Source: Amyloporia xantha (taxonomy: Eukaryota; Basidiomycota; Agaricomycetes; Polyporales; Adustoporiaceae). Taken from it: 64,000 nt of DNA. Positions 24,624-35,841 of the stretch are shown piece after piece. How positions within the stretch are numbered: position 1 is the first letter of the stretch; each line of letters starts with the position of its first letter. The stretch covers positions 62,001-126,000 of the forward strand of contig JAYKKR010000046.1 of the NCBI GenBank assembly GCA_036971615.1, given 5' to 3'. Both the position numbers and the translations under genes were made by a program. The notes under the pieces were generated by a model. The model had not been told where the DNA came from, ran no database searches, and saw only the letters and a list, made by a program, of their open reading frames with translations.

Positions 24624-27600
24624 ATGGATCCCTCCAAGATTCCTACCTCCACCATTCCCATTTTTGATGGCACAAACTATATTGCCTGGTCTAACGCCAT
24701 GAGAGGTGTTTTTAGATGGTCTGGTTCCTGGAACATTGTTGAAGGGAATTCAGGCACACCTCTTCCTCGTCCTACTGTTGCAGCTGCTGGAGAAGACCTC
24801 GTTACCATCCAGGCTGCTTGGGATGAGAAGAATGACAAGGCACTTGGTTTGATGACCATCTATATTTCCTCCTCGCTACAATTCCTCATTGGCAATACTA
24901 CCACTGCTGCTGCAGCGTGGAAAGCAATTAAAGATCAGTATGCCAAACCTGGTGCTGTTGGTGCATTCGTCTACTTTCAACAATTATTCAATACTCGCTT
25001 TGACGATGCCCAACCTCTTCGCCCTCAGATAACAGCACTTGAGGAAATTCGTAGTCGTACCGTTGATGCTGGGATTGCCATCTCAGATCAATTTGCTGCC
25101 CTCATTATTGTCAACGCCTTGCCCAATTCTTATCAGACCATTGCTTCGACTCTGCTGGCTACAGTCACAGACCTTTCTACACTTAAACCAGCAGATGTCA
25201 TCCCCAAAATAATTGAGGAAGAAGCTAGACGTCAGGCCTCTAAAAATGCTAATGTCTCTCGTGTCTCGTCGACTACTCGTCTCCCAAAGAAATGTAATAT
25301 CTGTGGGAAGACTAATCACTCGACTGAGAACCATTGGCCTGATGGAAAGCCACCTCAAAAGGGGAATAAGCAGGGCAAAGGCAAGGGCAAGCAAGGCGGT
25401 AATCAAGGAGGAAATAATAAGGGAAGTGGACAGAATCATGGTCAAAATAATGGTAATAATGGAGCTTCACAAGGACAGGGATCTGGTGCAAAAGTTAACA
25501 ATCTTCTTATAGAATCTGTACCAGATGTAACGGTAGCATCTTCTTCGTCCAAATCAATTAACCTTTCCCTGTACCATGTGGGAGATGAGATCGCAAGATG
25601 GATGGTTGACTCAGGTTGTACTTCACATGTCACAAACGTCTTTGAAGATTTTTATCACTATCATGAATTTCCAGTACCTGGTCATGCGCACTTAGCCGGC
25701 GCAGATAAGACCATAGATATCAAAGGTGTTGGAATAGTTCTTCTGCGACATCAGAATAGTGACGGAATCATTGTCAACCTGACTCTTAAATCTGTCCTTT
25801 ATATTCCTGAAGCGTCTCATCGTTTCTTTGCTCCACGCACCATTATTGACCAAGGAGGCTGCTATAGTGCCCATGGGGACACTATGAATTTTTGGGCAGG
25901 CTCCAAACCGGGTGAGAACCTAATCCTCACTGCGCGATCAAGCCATGATGGTTCAGGTTTCTATTGGCTTGAAACCAAAGTGTTTCATCCAAACACCCGG
26001 CCTCAGACTCTGCAATCTGTGGAAGCTGACTATGACTTGTGGCATCAACGGTTTGGTCATGCGGGACGTAACACAATTCGTCAATTGCCTAATCATGTTA
26101 ATGGCGCACCAAATAGTCTTTCTTCAGCACCAAAGTCTGATCCTTGTGCTGGTTGTGCGCTTGGCAAGTCCCACAGACAACCGTTCCCACTCTCTTCTAC
26201 TCGCGCATCTAAACCATTAGAACTTATTCACTCAGATCTCGTCGAAATGCCATCTTTGTCCATTGATGGTTTCAAATATTGTGTCACATTCCTCGACGAC
26301 TTCTCCTCATTTGGTGTCATGTATTACCTTAAGCGGAAATCTGATGCTCTCACCTGCTTTAAAAGTTATCGAGCATGGGGGAAACTCAGCTTTCTACGCG
26401 ACTTAAGCGTTTCCGCTCTGACAGAGGAGGAGAATTTATGGGTGAAGAGTTCACACAATATTTACATGAAAATGGTATTGAGCGCGAGGCATCTATGCCA
26501 CAAAGTCCACAACAGAATGGACGTGCAGAACGTTGGCAGCAAACTATTGTAGAAAAAGCAGAAGCTATGCGTCATCATGCTGGTTTATCCACAGGCTTCT
26601 GGAAACTTGCTGTTGAAACTGCTGTTCATATTTACAATCGTCAGCCATTCCGCAGAGCACACTGGCGTACTCCCATTGAATTATGGAATGGTACTGTTCC
26701 AGATGTGTCGTACTTTAGAGTCTTTGGATGCCTAGCCTATGTACATGTTCAGAAGGAGCGACGCCAGGATAAGCTCACGGCTCGAGCTAAACCTATGGTG
26801 TTCGTCGGCTATGAACCTGGATCAAAGGGGTATAGATTCTGGGATAAAGATAGCCGCTCCATTGTTTTATCGCGTGATGCGGTATTCAATGAGAGATCCT
26901 TTCCGAACAAAAGTGAGAATCCTATTCCCGCTGCCCAACAACCGCATGAGCCGCCCGTTCCTGTAGCTCCAGCACCACAGCCGGCCCTGCCGCTTGGTGA
27001 TGATGATGCTAATAGGCCTGAACCGGATGCTGACTTGCCTCCACATCCGGGACCACCACCAGAACCGCCTAGAAACCCATCTCCTCCACCTCGTCCACCT
27101 TCTCCAGATGAGCCTCCAGTTCCACAACCTCCTCCATTTGTACCTAGACGCTCTACTCGGTCAACCGCTGGTAGACCTCCACCACGGCCTGACAATGCGT
27201 ATGGTGATCGTCACCCTGCAGCTATACAGCGTGACATTGACCAAGGAGGTGGTTTACCTGACATCATGGAGAATCTCATCTCAGATCTTCCAGTAGAGTT
27301 TATTCTCAACGCCGATCCTCAGTACGGACCTTTTCCACAATCTTATCAGGAAGCGATCTCTCGCCCTGATCGGACTCAGTGGGAGGCCGCTATGCAGGAA
27401 GAGATAGACTCTCAAATGGAGAATGGTACATGGAAGTTAGTCGACTTACCTCCTGGACGTAAGGCAGTACCTTGTCGTTGGGTTTACACTATTAAACCTG
27501 GTGGTAGATATAAAGCTCGGCTTGTAGCCAAAGGCTTCAAACAGGTCAAAGGCATTGATTATGATGAAATATTCTCCCCTGTCGCTCGTTTTGAATCTAT

Positions 27601-28864
27601 AAGATTCTTACTCGCCCATGCTGCTCTTAATGATTGGGAGGTAGAGGCTATGGATGTAAAGACAGCATTCTTATATGGCAAATTAGACGAGGAGATATAT
27701 ATGGAGCAACCAGAAGGCTTTAAAGTCCCTGGTCAGGAACACAAAGTTTGTCATCTTTTGAAGGCTATTTATGGTCTTAAACAGGCTGGCAGACAGTGGA
27801 ATAAAAAACTCCACAATGCGTTGTTGGAATTAGGGTTCACACGTACATATTCTGATGCGGGTATTTATGTGTATCGTCATCATGGGGGGGATTTAATACT
27901 TGTCGTATATGTTGACGATCTATTGCCAATTGGATCTGATCGGCGTCAGATTGCATGGCTTAAAGGTTGTCTTCAGAAGCGATTTAATGTTCGTGACCTT
28001 GGGCCTGTAGAATCTTTTCTAGGCATGCGGATTACTCGAGATAGATCATCCAGAAACATTTGGCTTGATCAGTCTAAATACATTGAAGAGACACTCGAGC
28101 GATTCCAAATGCTAGATGCAGCACCCACGCGAACTCCCCTTCCATTTGGCGTACACCTTGTCAAAGCAGATCCTTCATATGAAGTTGATGCCGCCCTTCG
28201 TTCAAAGTACCAGCAGCTCATTGGTTCACTTTTGTGGATCGCCTTAGGCACTCGTCCAGATATAGCCTATGCAGTTAATCGCCTTTCCCAATATTCTGCT
28301 AAGCCTACAATGCAACATTATAAAGCCGCACAATATATTCTTCGCTATTTGAACGGTTCACGTTCACTTCGGCTTTGCTACAAAGGCAGCGGATTATCTG
28401 GACTCATAGGTTATTCTGACTCTGATTGGGCTGAGAACAAGGACGATAGGCATTCAACTAGTGGCTTTGTCTTCTTTATGGCAGATGCTGCTATTTCATG
28501 GGTCTCGCGGCGACAAAAGACTGTCGCTCTGTCTTCAACAGAAGCAGAGTACATGGCGTTGTCCGACTCTTGTCGACAATTAGCCTGGCTTCGGACTCTT
28601 CAGTCTGAGATTGGTTTTAAACCGCAAAATGCCACACCTTTATGCATTGATAATAATGGTAGCATTTTTCTTGCGGTTAATCCAGCTCATGACAGAAGAA
28701 CCAAGCACATTGATATTCGGTACCACTTTTGCAGAGAGTTCATTGAAAACGGTCATGTCGATCTTTTCTTTGTACCTACTGCTGAGCAAAGGGCCGATAT
28801 CCTTACTAAGAATTTATCTTTCTCTATTCATGAGAAATTTGTACATAGTCTTGGACTAAAGTAG
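24624..28864 (+). CDS. Copia Gag-Pol polyprotein, interrupted by one frameshift
   Basis: The start at 24624 (MDPSKIPTSTIPIFDG) opens a Copia-type Gag with NYIAWSNAMRG and a zinc knuckle CNICGKTNHSTENH in which the last ligand is histidine. Next are the aspartic protease (WMVDSGCTSH), the pre-integrase LWHQRFGHAG, the integrase with HSDLVEMPS and DDFSSF, then SDRGGEF and SMPQSPQQNGRAER. Reverse transcriptase follows with KARLVAKGFKQ and YVDDLLPIG, then RNase H with SSTEAEYMAL and DIRYHFCREF. At 26376-26380 a GGGGG run brings the frame out of register (SYRAW then ETQLSTRL): one base appears missing, inside the integrase core. This splits the gene into frames 24624-26552 and 26375-28864. With seemingly identical LTRs, a sequencing error in the G run is as likely as a true lesion. 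Confidence 0.9.
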
Positions 28865-28880
28865 TTAGCGACTATCTAGT

Positions 28881-28890
28881 TGAGTGGGAG
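28881..28890 (+). other. Polypurine tract of the Copia element
   Basis: TGAGTGGGAG immediately precedes the 3' LTR, the expected place for plus-strand DNA priming. Confidence 0.65.
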
Positions 28891-29194
28891 TGTTGAACGA
28901 TTAGTTTCCAACTATAGTAGTCGCACTTCCATACTTGGTAGTCAGTACTTACTCATTTCTATGATGTTCTATGACGTTCCATAGTATGCTCTTGTCTTAC
29001 TTCATAGGCTCCACTTTCTTACTAAGAAATCTCCACTATGATTTCATTATGACTTCATATCTTACTCAGATATTCTATAGGTTTCTGGATACGATTACTA
29101 AGGAGCCTTTCATGCATGTATATAAGCAGGGCCTTACAGCCCACTAGAATACAAGACGGATTAGCCTCCTCTCCTCTATAGTCTGCGCTCAACA
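28891..29194 (+). repeat. 3' LTR of the Copia element
   Basis: 304 bp, identical in sequence to the 5' LTR as far as I can read, followed by the TGCGG duplication. Confidence 0.95.
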
Positions 29195-29555
29195 TGCGGT
29201 TTGCTAGTAGCCTAGTACATCTGTCATCTGTGATTTGCAGTCTGCTGCACACACAAGGAGGGAGAGCAGGGCCGAGACTTCATACTGGATGCTGGACAGT
29301 GAAGGCGAATGCGAGGGCGGGGATGACCACAGAAAATGCGGATCAATGAGCACTGAGGCTGTGACCTCCCCGCTGGTCTCCTTACAACAATTGTTGATAG
29401 CTCCTGTACTTAATCTGTTCTTGAAGTGGCATATGTAGTATATGAAAATAGTGAACGAGTAGTGGAGATTATCTGAATAGTATGTAATTATTGGCCTATG
29501 AGATTTGAATATACCCAATAAGGGATATTTAGCTCGGGAGGTTTTTCCTGATGTC

Positions 29556-30843
29556 CGTCTCCTGATAAATTCTTCAGTCCGAATGTGAGAAGCAATAGGA
29601 AACCCTTCTAAAAATGATGAATATTCCCACATCCGTGAGATAACGCATGCTGGTAGGCCAGAGACAGGACATCCTCACTGCAGCTTCGAGCCTTTCTACC
29701 TCCGAAATCTGACATTCCTGAACCTGCCCAAAATTGGAAGGCGGCACCCTTAGAAACCAACAAGTACAAATAACATATTTTCGTGAGTCTCCTTGTGGCT
29801 CATTTCATCAATTTGTGCTCACAGGCAATTGAATGTAGCGGCGCGCCCACTTCTCAGAAGTCAGCATATTTGTGACAGTCGTATAGTCCAAGAACATAGA
29901 TCCGATGCTGAGAGAACCATACTCTATCCTTGAAATTTGACCACCCGTGTATCTCTCGTCTACTTGCTGAAGCTTCCTAGGCTGAAACGCGAGCCAGTTG
30001 CGTTGTTTCCAACCTTTATTTCGAAGCACCGAAACACTGTGGCTTTATCTCATCCAGGGACTCACGTTTCTATGTCAGCCTTCCTCGCGACAACAAGCTA
30101 TTGGTGGGCACTGCTCACGAGCTTCTCTTGTCATCGAATGCCATCCAATAAGTTTATCCCCTGATGCCCGCACATGTCCCATTATCTCGTCTTTCAAAGG
30201 CACAGGACGAATCATACGGGATGCATGGGGTCCGAGAAACATGATACTGGCATCTTCCCGCGGATTGGACGGTGTTTGTTCTTCGGGCTTCGAATCGAAG
30301 ACTATAGGAGAACATTCAATTGGCACTACCCAAAGAACGAGACGAAGTGTACGATTTCAATCCCACTGTGTCTGGCGGGAACCGCTCGAGTTTTATCTTC
30401 CCCTGCAATCGTCGGCACCCATGATGATAACAATCATGGTCGCGCTGACCGCAATGATTTAATGAAGTTCCGCACGTCAAGAATGGGATCTGCCAAATGA
30501 CCGTGTGTAAGAAAGCGAAGGCCTATCAACGAATGGAGTAAGTATTCCTGTCAGAAACGGCTTTGCGCATCTCTGTTGGTACGCTGCTATATTTCGAATG
30601 CGCGAGCATCGAACTCATTGTGAGCCCATGTGGTATTATGATGAACCACTCCCCTTCAACTATTGTATTTCCTGATTTTCCAAACCCAAAATTCTTCGAT
30701 GCACTACGCACTGTGCAACGTCGCGTACGATGCGTCGGTGCCGAACAAGTCAATGAGGAAAATAGCCACGGGCCACCACTGCCAAATTGAGCGCTGACAT
30801 AAGCGACGTCCGACGGAGCTCCCGCGCTCCTGACAGTTTGCAC
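29556..30843. other. Flank of copy B; possible minus-strand gene remnants
   Basis: Several minus-strand frames look protein-like but were not recognised: about 30843-30526 (FGFGKSGNTIVEGEWFIIIPHG), 30326-30075 (SIMFLGPHASRMIRPVPLKDEIMGHV) and near 29990-29808 (ISRIEYGSLSIGSMFLDYTTV). I could not join them by convincing introns and stops intervene, so they may be exons of an unknown gene or a relic. Confidence 0.3.
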
Positions 30844-31170
30844 TCCGCGTCTTTCTCTCTCCTCCCTACCTCCGTGCTGCGGTGCACGTACAACCTTGCT
30901 CTGGATATCTGTTTGACACAGCGCAAGTCAATATCTCATTGGATGCTCTCAGCTGCCTGCGAGTTCGCTGGTCCGTGTAATCTTCCATATCCCGGTGAAA
31001 GCTCTGCCACCGTGCGCCCGAAGTTATCAAACATTATCACCGCGGGCGAAGACGATGGGCATGAGCTCAAGACTCAGGATCATCTCGGGACCGAGCAGAA
31101 ACTGTCGCAGGAACTAGAATTTATACCCAGTCATGTTCAGGGTGCTTCTGCTCCAGAGCCGCAAAATCCT

Positions 31171-33309
31171 ATGTCTTCTACGCCGCCGCTAGCTGCATCA
31201 CTGTCCCTGGGAGAAACGTCGCAGTCTGACCTCTCCATGTCACCAGCAGCACTGTTCCTCTCTTCTTTCAGCCCATCTGCTTTATCCGGACAGTCGCCCG
31301 ATGCAGAAGGAGAAATCATATCCGGCTACCAGCTCGGTCCTATCGTAGGTGTTGGTGGGTTCTCAACCATTCGCGCGGCCACTTCTTCTCAAGGAGGCAA
31401 GGTTGCTGTCAAAATTGTACGCCGCTCCGATCTCTCGAAACAAGCTGACCCTGCGCTAGCTCGCAAGCGCCTCGATCGAGAAGCTGTCGTATGGAGCTCG
31501 CTGAGCCACGAGCACGTCCTGCCGCTGTTCTCTGTGACACACACTCTACACGCTGACTACTTCGTGACACTCTATTGCCCAGCGGGTAGCCTGTTCGACA
31601 TCCTGAAACGAGACGGGCGCCCGGGGTTGCCGCAGGATGCCGCAGGGATGATGCTCAGGCAGGTGGTTCGAGGACTACGGTACCTGCACGAGATAGCTGA
31701 GGTGGTGCATGGGGACATGAAGCTGGAGAACGTGCTTGTAGATGAGATGGGTGTGTGTAGAATCACGGACTTTGGAATGGCACGCAAGGTCGGCGAGCGG
31801 GAGGACGATCCCGAGTGTGGTGAGGCTGCGGCAGACAAGGAGTTGACAAGACAGCGCAAGCCGCGAGGCAATACGGTTGTGCATTCGAGAAGATCGCACG
31901 GCAAGCAGGGTCCCTTGCCCGCTCATCTCTCGATAATGCGCCATCATGGTGGTCCGCGGCATCGAAATTCAACCCCACTTCCTGGATCCGCGCCTCCTTC
32001 ACCCACCTTATCTAGCCGAATCCAGCCAGGCTCGCTACCTTACGCATCGCCTGAGCTCTTACTTGCACCATCCTCAACCCCTTACTCACCGCATCCTGCA
32101 CAGGATATATGGGCCTTGGGTGTGATGCTTTACGCTCTGCTCTCAGGCCGTCTACCCTTCGTAGACTCGTATGATCCTCGGCTACAGATGAAGATTTTGC
32201 ATGGTACGTCTGATTGGCACGTCTTACGTACTTTATGGCATTTTCTTACGAACGTTGACCATCGCGTAGGTGCTTACGAGATGCCCGAAGGTATTGGTCG
32301 CGGTGCTGAACATGTCTTGCGAGGCTGTCTGGAACGCGCAGTTCCCAGTCGATGGACCATTGCCGTTATTGACGACCTTGCATGGTGCATCGGTTCGCAC
32401 GAGGCGTTAGACGATTTGATGTCTCCCTCTGGAACAAGTCTACCCGATGTGCTGTCGAAGTCTCGCTCTCGATCACGTCCAATTATACACCTCGATTCAG
32501 CCGCGATCGATGACGGGGAGAGTCATCGCTCCTCATCTCGAGCCACTCGTTCTATAAGTCGATCTTCGTCGTCAGCACGGCGCTCAAGCCGCAGCGTCTC
32601 GCGACATTCCCATCATCCTTACGAACCACAATATCACAGCCATCATGACCATCCTCCTACGCCTCTATTGCCAATGCAACCGACCTTCTCCGCGCTCACG
32701 CACGCCATCCTCCGCACGGGTTCCGTGTCCTCTGATTCATCGTCCGCACCGGGTGATTCTGCAGTCTTGATGACACCCAGCAATTCGCAAGGCCCCGAAC
32801 GCGAACGCGGTCGGGTGTCAAGGTCGAGGTCTCATTGGCTCACACAAGCACCTCACTGTAGTTCGCGCTCTGTGAGCCCGTTGGAGATGCCGCTCACGCC
32901 TCTCGATGCCGACGCAGAGAGCGCTCCAGCCCCAGGCCTGTACAAGCAAGACGATCTGAACCCTGACTCTGGCCATGCTGATGCGCGGAATGGCCTGGGC
33001 TTCGGTGTGGAGGACACGGAGAGCGATGCTGGGCGATCTGCTGAGCGTAGATCTGACAGGGAAGTCGCAGAGGGACACAGTAGTCTGCCCAGATCATCCG
33101 CGCGCGAGCAACTCTGGAACGTGTTGAGGCAAGACAGACTGCGAAGCGCACGGTCAGGGAGCATGCCACCCTCTTCTCCGTCATCGCTGTCTTGGCGCCC
33201 TTCTAGCCTGATACCCCAGTCCACCGCCGCGACACCTCGCCCCGTGCTTTGCAAGACACCGTCATCCCGCAGTAGGAGCGTTGACTTGACAATCAATCGG
33301 AACGTTTAG
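31171..33309 (+). CDS. Serine/threonine protein kinase, CAMK-like
   Basis: The likely start at 31171 (MSSTPPLAASLSLGE) gives about 690 residues after removal of one 66-nt intron near 32203-32268 that is open in frame; the frame also continues upstream. The kinase domain begins about residue 50: glycine loop GVGGFS, lysine in VAVKIVRR, glutamate in LDREAVVW, catalytic loop HGDMKLEN, DFG in ITDFGMAR, a long insert rich in basic and histidine residues, then GSLPYASPELL, DIWALGVMLYALLSGRLPF. The usual HRD arginine is glycine, so it is a non-RD kinase, though the catalytic D, K and N remain. The 300-residue tail is Ser/Arg/Pro-rich and probably disordered. Its pathway cannot be told; close homologues are common in basidiomycetes. 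Confidence 0.85.
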   Translation: MSSTPPLAASLSLGETSQSDLSMSPAALFLSSFSPSALSGQSPDAEGEIISGYQLGPIVGVGGFSTIRAATSSQGGKVAVKIVRRSDLSKQADPALARKRLDREAVVWSSLSHEHVLPLFSVTHTLHADYFVTLYCPAGSLFDILKRDGRPGLPQDAAGMMLRQVVRGLRYLHEIAEVVHGDMKLENVLVDEMGVCRITDFGMARKVGEREDDPECGEAAADKELTRQRKPRGNTVVHSRRSHGKQGPLPAHLSIMRHHGGPRHRNSTPLPGSAPPSPTLSSRIQPGSLPYASPELLLAPSSTPYSPHPAQDIWALGVMLYALLSGRLPFVDSYDPRLQMKILHGTSDWHVLRTLWHFLTNVDHRVGAYEMPEGIGRGAEHVLRGCLERAVPSRWTIAVIDDLAWCIGSHEALDDLMSPSGTSLPDVLSKSRSRSRPIIHLDSAAIDDGESHRSSSRATRSISRSSSSARRSSRSVSRHSHHPYEPQYHSHHDHPPTPLLPMQPTFSALTHAILRTGSVSSDSSSAPGDSAVLMTPSNSQGPERERGRVSRSRSHWLTQAPHCSSRSVSPLEMPLTPLDADAESAPAPGLYKQDDLNPDSGHADARNGLGFGVEDTESDAGRSAERRSDREVAEGHSSLPRSSAREQLWNVLRQDRLRSARSGSMPPSSPSSLSWRPSSLIPQSTAATPRPVLCKTPSSRSRSVDLTINRNV

Positions 33310-34202
33310 TCTGCATTCCAAGGCGACCCGCGCGCATCTCCCACGATTTATTTATGCAGAAGACAGCTTCTAGCAAGTGGTCGACATTCGTAACGAAAGT
33401 ATACCCCGGTATACCATTGATCCACGTTGTAACGGGTTCCCCCCATCACGGTTAAATTATCCTGTGACGTCTCTATTTATGTTTAATGGTGTTCTGCTCA
33501 TCTCAACCAGTCTCCGATTTGTGGTACCATCTTTCTTATTATTCATCCGTCTGTGTATCTTCGAAGTGGCTTCCCCAGCACCAAGCTGATTGTCTGTATA
33601 CGCTATAGCGACGTACTACATACCATATCCATACCGTATCCGTGTCTTTGTCATTTCATTGATGTACACTGAAGCTTGGGGGCGACCTTTGGATACTTGT
33701 ATAATATCATATCTGTATTCTGATCACGAGTACCTTTCCCGTATTTACTGACGAAGTGATGGTCTTTTTTGACTGAATGTCAGCGGGATGTTCCCATTCA
33801 TTGTGTCGTCAAGCAGAAAATAATTACCGGTTTGAACAGAACAGTCACTTATGACAGCGTACGTGCTAGAGTGTGCTGTGGAAGTTCCGATGGACGTGCA
33901 CACAGTGAGGTGACAAGAATCACCAAGAGTGAAATGCTACATCTTGCGATTTGAGTTCCGCTATCAGTTGTACATAAAACATTCCAAAATTACACTGCAC
34001 AATTCTATTTCACTCCCGTGCCTTCCGACTATTCGCCAAGAAGTGGCTTCAACATTTCCCAGACCCAGTTTCTGTAGCAGGGTCAGTTAATGGATCGAAG
34101 CAGTCTCGAATGGTAATTACACCACAACACGATCGGAACGCACCCTACATCAATGGGTAGTCCTTCTCCGCGCTGCGTAAATGGCTCCAACCGTCAAGCC
34201 AT
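33310..34202. other. Intergenic, no gene recognised
   Basis: AT-richer sequence with short chance frames; it includes the 3' region of the kinase gene. Confidence 0.4.
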
Positions 34203-35325
34203 CTACGATAAAATATACTTCATTGTCCAATCATCGACTTTAGGAGCATTTTTGTGTCCGTTCTCCTCGGAATATAGGAAGAGAGAGAACAGGGAGCACC
34301 CATTCAGCCCGCGCAATGCGCGCCTTAGTTCACCGAAATTCGACCATTGGCGCCGCGAGTCTGGTTGCGGGGCAGACTCGACGGTCGTCCTGGGTCCAAC
34401 GAGGAGACTCTCAGCACCGTCGAAAACCAGTATCACTCGAGGTAAATGCATCTCTTCCGCTCTCGTTTCTTCCTGTGCAGTGGGTCAGTTTAAACGCCGA
34501 GGGACGTAGTGTATTTCGAAAGACATACCTCTCGGCTATCAACGGACTCTGGAGTGCCACTAGAGGTTCTTTGTGTTAGTAGTGGTTTATCTAGCGTGTC
34601 AAAAGTTATTCTGGGACGGAATGTCTTGTTTGCATCCGCTGCTTCCCCTTGGGAAGAGTTCAACTGTGGCGTGTCTTCCAGAATCTGGATGAGGCGTCGG
34701 TCATAGAAGTAGGAGCTCCTGTGATATATTTGCAGGAAGAATGTATGTACCTTGTCCACTGTCTTCAAGACTCTTTTATAGAAGTGCGCTCGATTCGAAT
34801 CGTGTGTCATCAGTCCCCTGAATCTTGCCGCCAGATGCTCCCGATCCGCATGCGGCTCGACAGATAGCGTGTATGTCACAAAGGAGGCGGATACCTCAAA
34901 CAGCGCCTCGAGGAACGCACAATATCGGACGAACACATCGGTCGATTCGGGGAACTGGGCTGCGAGGAAGTCGCGTACTTCAACGTCGGGAGGACCTCCT
35001 GACCGTTCCGTTGTTACATTCGAGAGAGGCATCGCTCGTGTCAGAATGTGCACGCACCGGCTCCACCTTTCAGATCCACGGAGATGACAAGGTGTGTCTC
35101 CGCCAGTTCGTCGACGGCCCGGGGCCAATACCGTCGCGAAGATCTGATAATGGCGACGTTGTTCATACCATTTGTCTGCTGAGATTTGGCTTTCAATTTT
35201 GAAGTCTCAATGTAGGTGGTAATGTATGCGAGCAGAGTTCTGGCCGCTTCTTTCTGACGTGGAGGAATTATGCTGGCGTCCTGCGGCGGGGCTACTTTGA
35301 ACTCTGTTAAGAGCGATTCATACAA
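34203..35325 (-). pseudogene. Degenerate P-loop NTPase, paralogue of the 56.8-60.0 kb gene
   Basis: Minus-strand pieces align in order with the intact gene: VDELAETHLVISVDLKGG (intact: VDELAKSRFVIPMNLRSG), GGPPDVEVRDFLAAQF (intact: GFPPPDVKLRDFLTAHF), YCAFLEALFEVS, FRGLMTHDSNRAHFYKRV, then PRVILVFDGAESL and FGELRRALRGLNGCSLFSLFL. The key motifs are destroyed: Walker A (SSGMGKSR in the intact copy) is SSRRYWPR here, and Walker B FDEAH is FDGAE. Frames shift and stop (for example TTSLGV at 34490), and nothing corresponding to the C-terminal nuclease-like region follows. The relic therefore lost the NTP-binding site and its effector part. Confidence 0.75.
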
Positions 35326-35841
35326 CTACTAGCAATATTATGGATGAGACCTTTTTCATCACCATAAGTCAGCTCTTGTTTATCAGTCTCTTTCGGGGGT
35401 ATAACAGACATTATGATGGCGACAACAGAATGGATGCGCAACAAAATCAAGCGAAGGATAAACGACAGTAGGGATGAATCGCAGACGCATGTCGCGGTCA
35501 CGTGTGCATGCGTAATTGCCATATCGAGCGATGACGCGTAGTACAGTACCATCATGCCAGAATATTGTCACTTCGTCGATGTGTCTTCACAGATTCGCTC
35601 ACATATTTGTCCAAGTTTATGTTTGCGGATGCTCACTCACTTCCAGGGATGGGCCGCGGTGGATGACCGGATGCAAGAGGTCCGGACTTTTGGGCAGCTC
35701 GATCGTGGAGCCCGCAGTCTATACTCCCCAGCGCGTGCCAGCTCGTCATAGCCTTAGTGGAGTTGACCAGAATACAATGCCTTGCAACCACCTCAGCTGG
35801 CGCCCACTTATCACCTTTCCCTCATTTCTGCTTCTCCTATC

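Larger units (their letters stand above)
23416..29194 (+). mobile_element. Ty1/Copia LTR retrotransposon, 5779 bp, very recent
   Basis: Two 304-bp LTRs (TG...CA) appear identical base for base on reading. The 5-bp duplication TGCGG lies at 23411-23415 and 29195-29199. Copy A at 7787-7791 holds the uninterrupted target. The internal part has a primer-binding site, a leader open frame, a gag-pol gene and a purine tract. Identical LTRs mean an insertion too recent to have gathered differences. Confidence 0.95.
21604..29553. mobile_element. CATCAGG-TIR element, copy B (inverted), carrying a nested Copia element
   Basis: Reverse-orientation partner of copy A. The left end here (CCCGGG type) matches copy A's right end and vice versa. 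Without the Copia element and its 5-bp duplication it is 2166 bp, one base longer than copy A; that base is an extra T in a T run (copy A about 8729). Only a few substitutions separate the copies, for example near copy A 8867 and 7824. It lacks the Plavaka element and keeps the empty site. Flanks are TG (21602-21603) and TC (29554-29555). Confidence 0.9.
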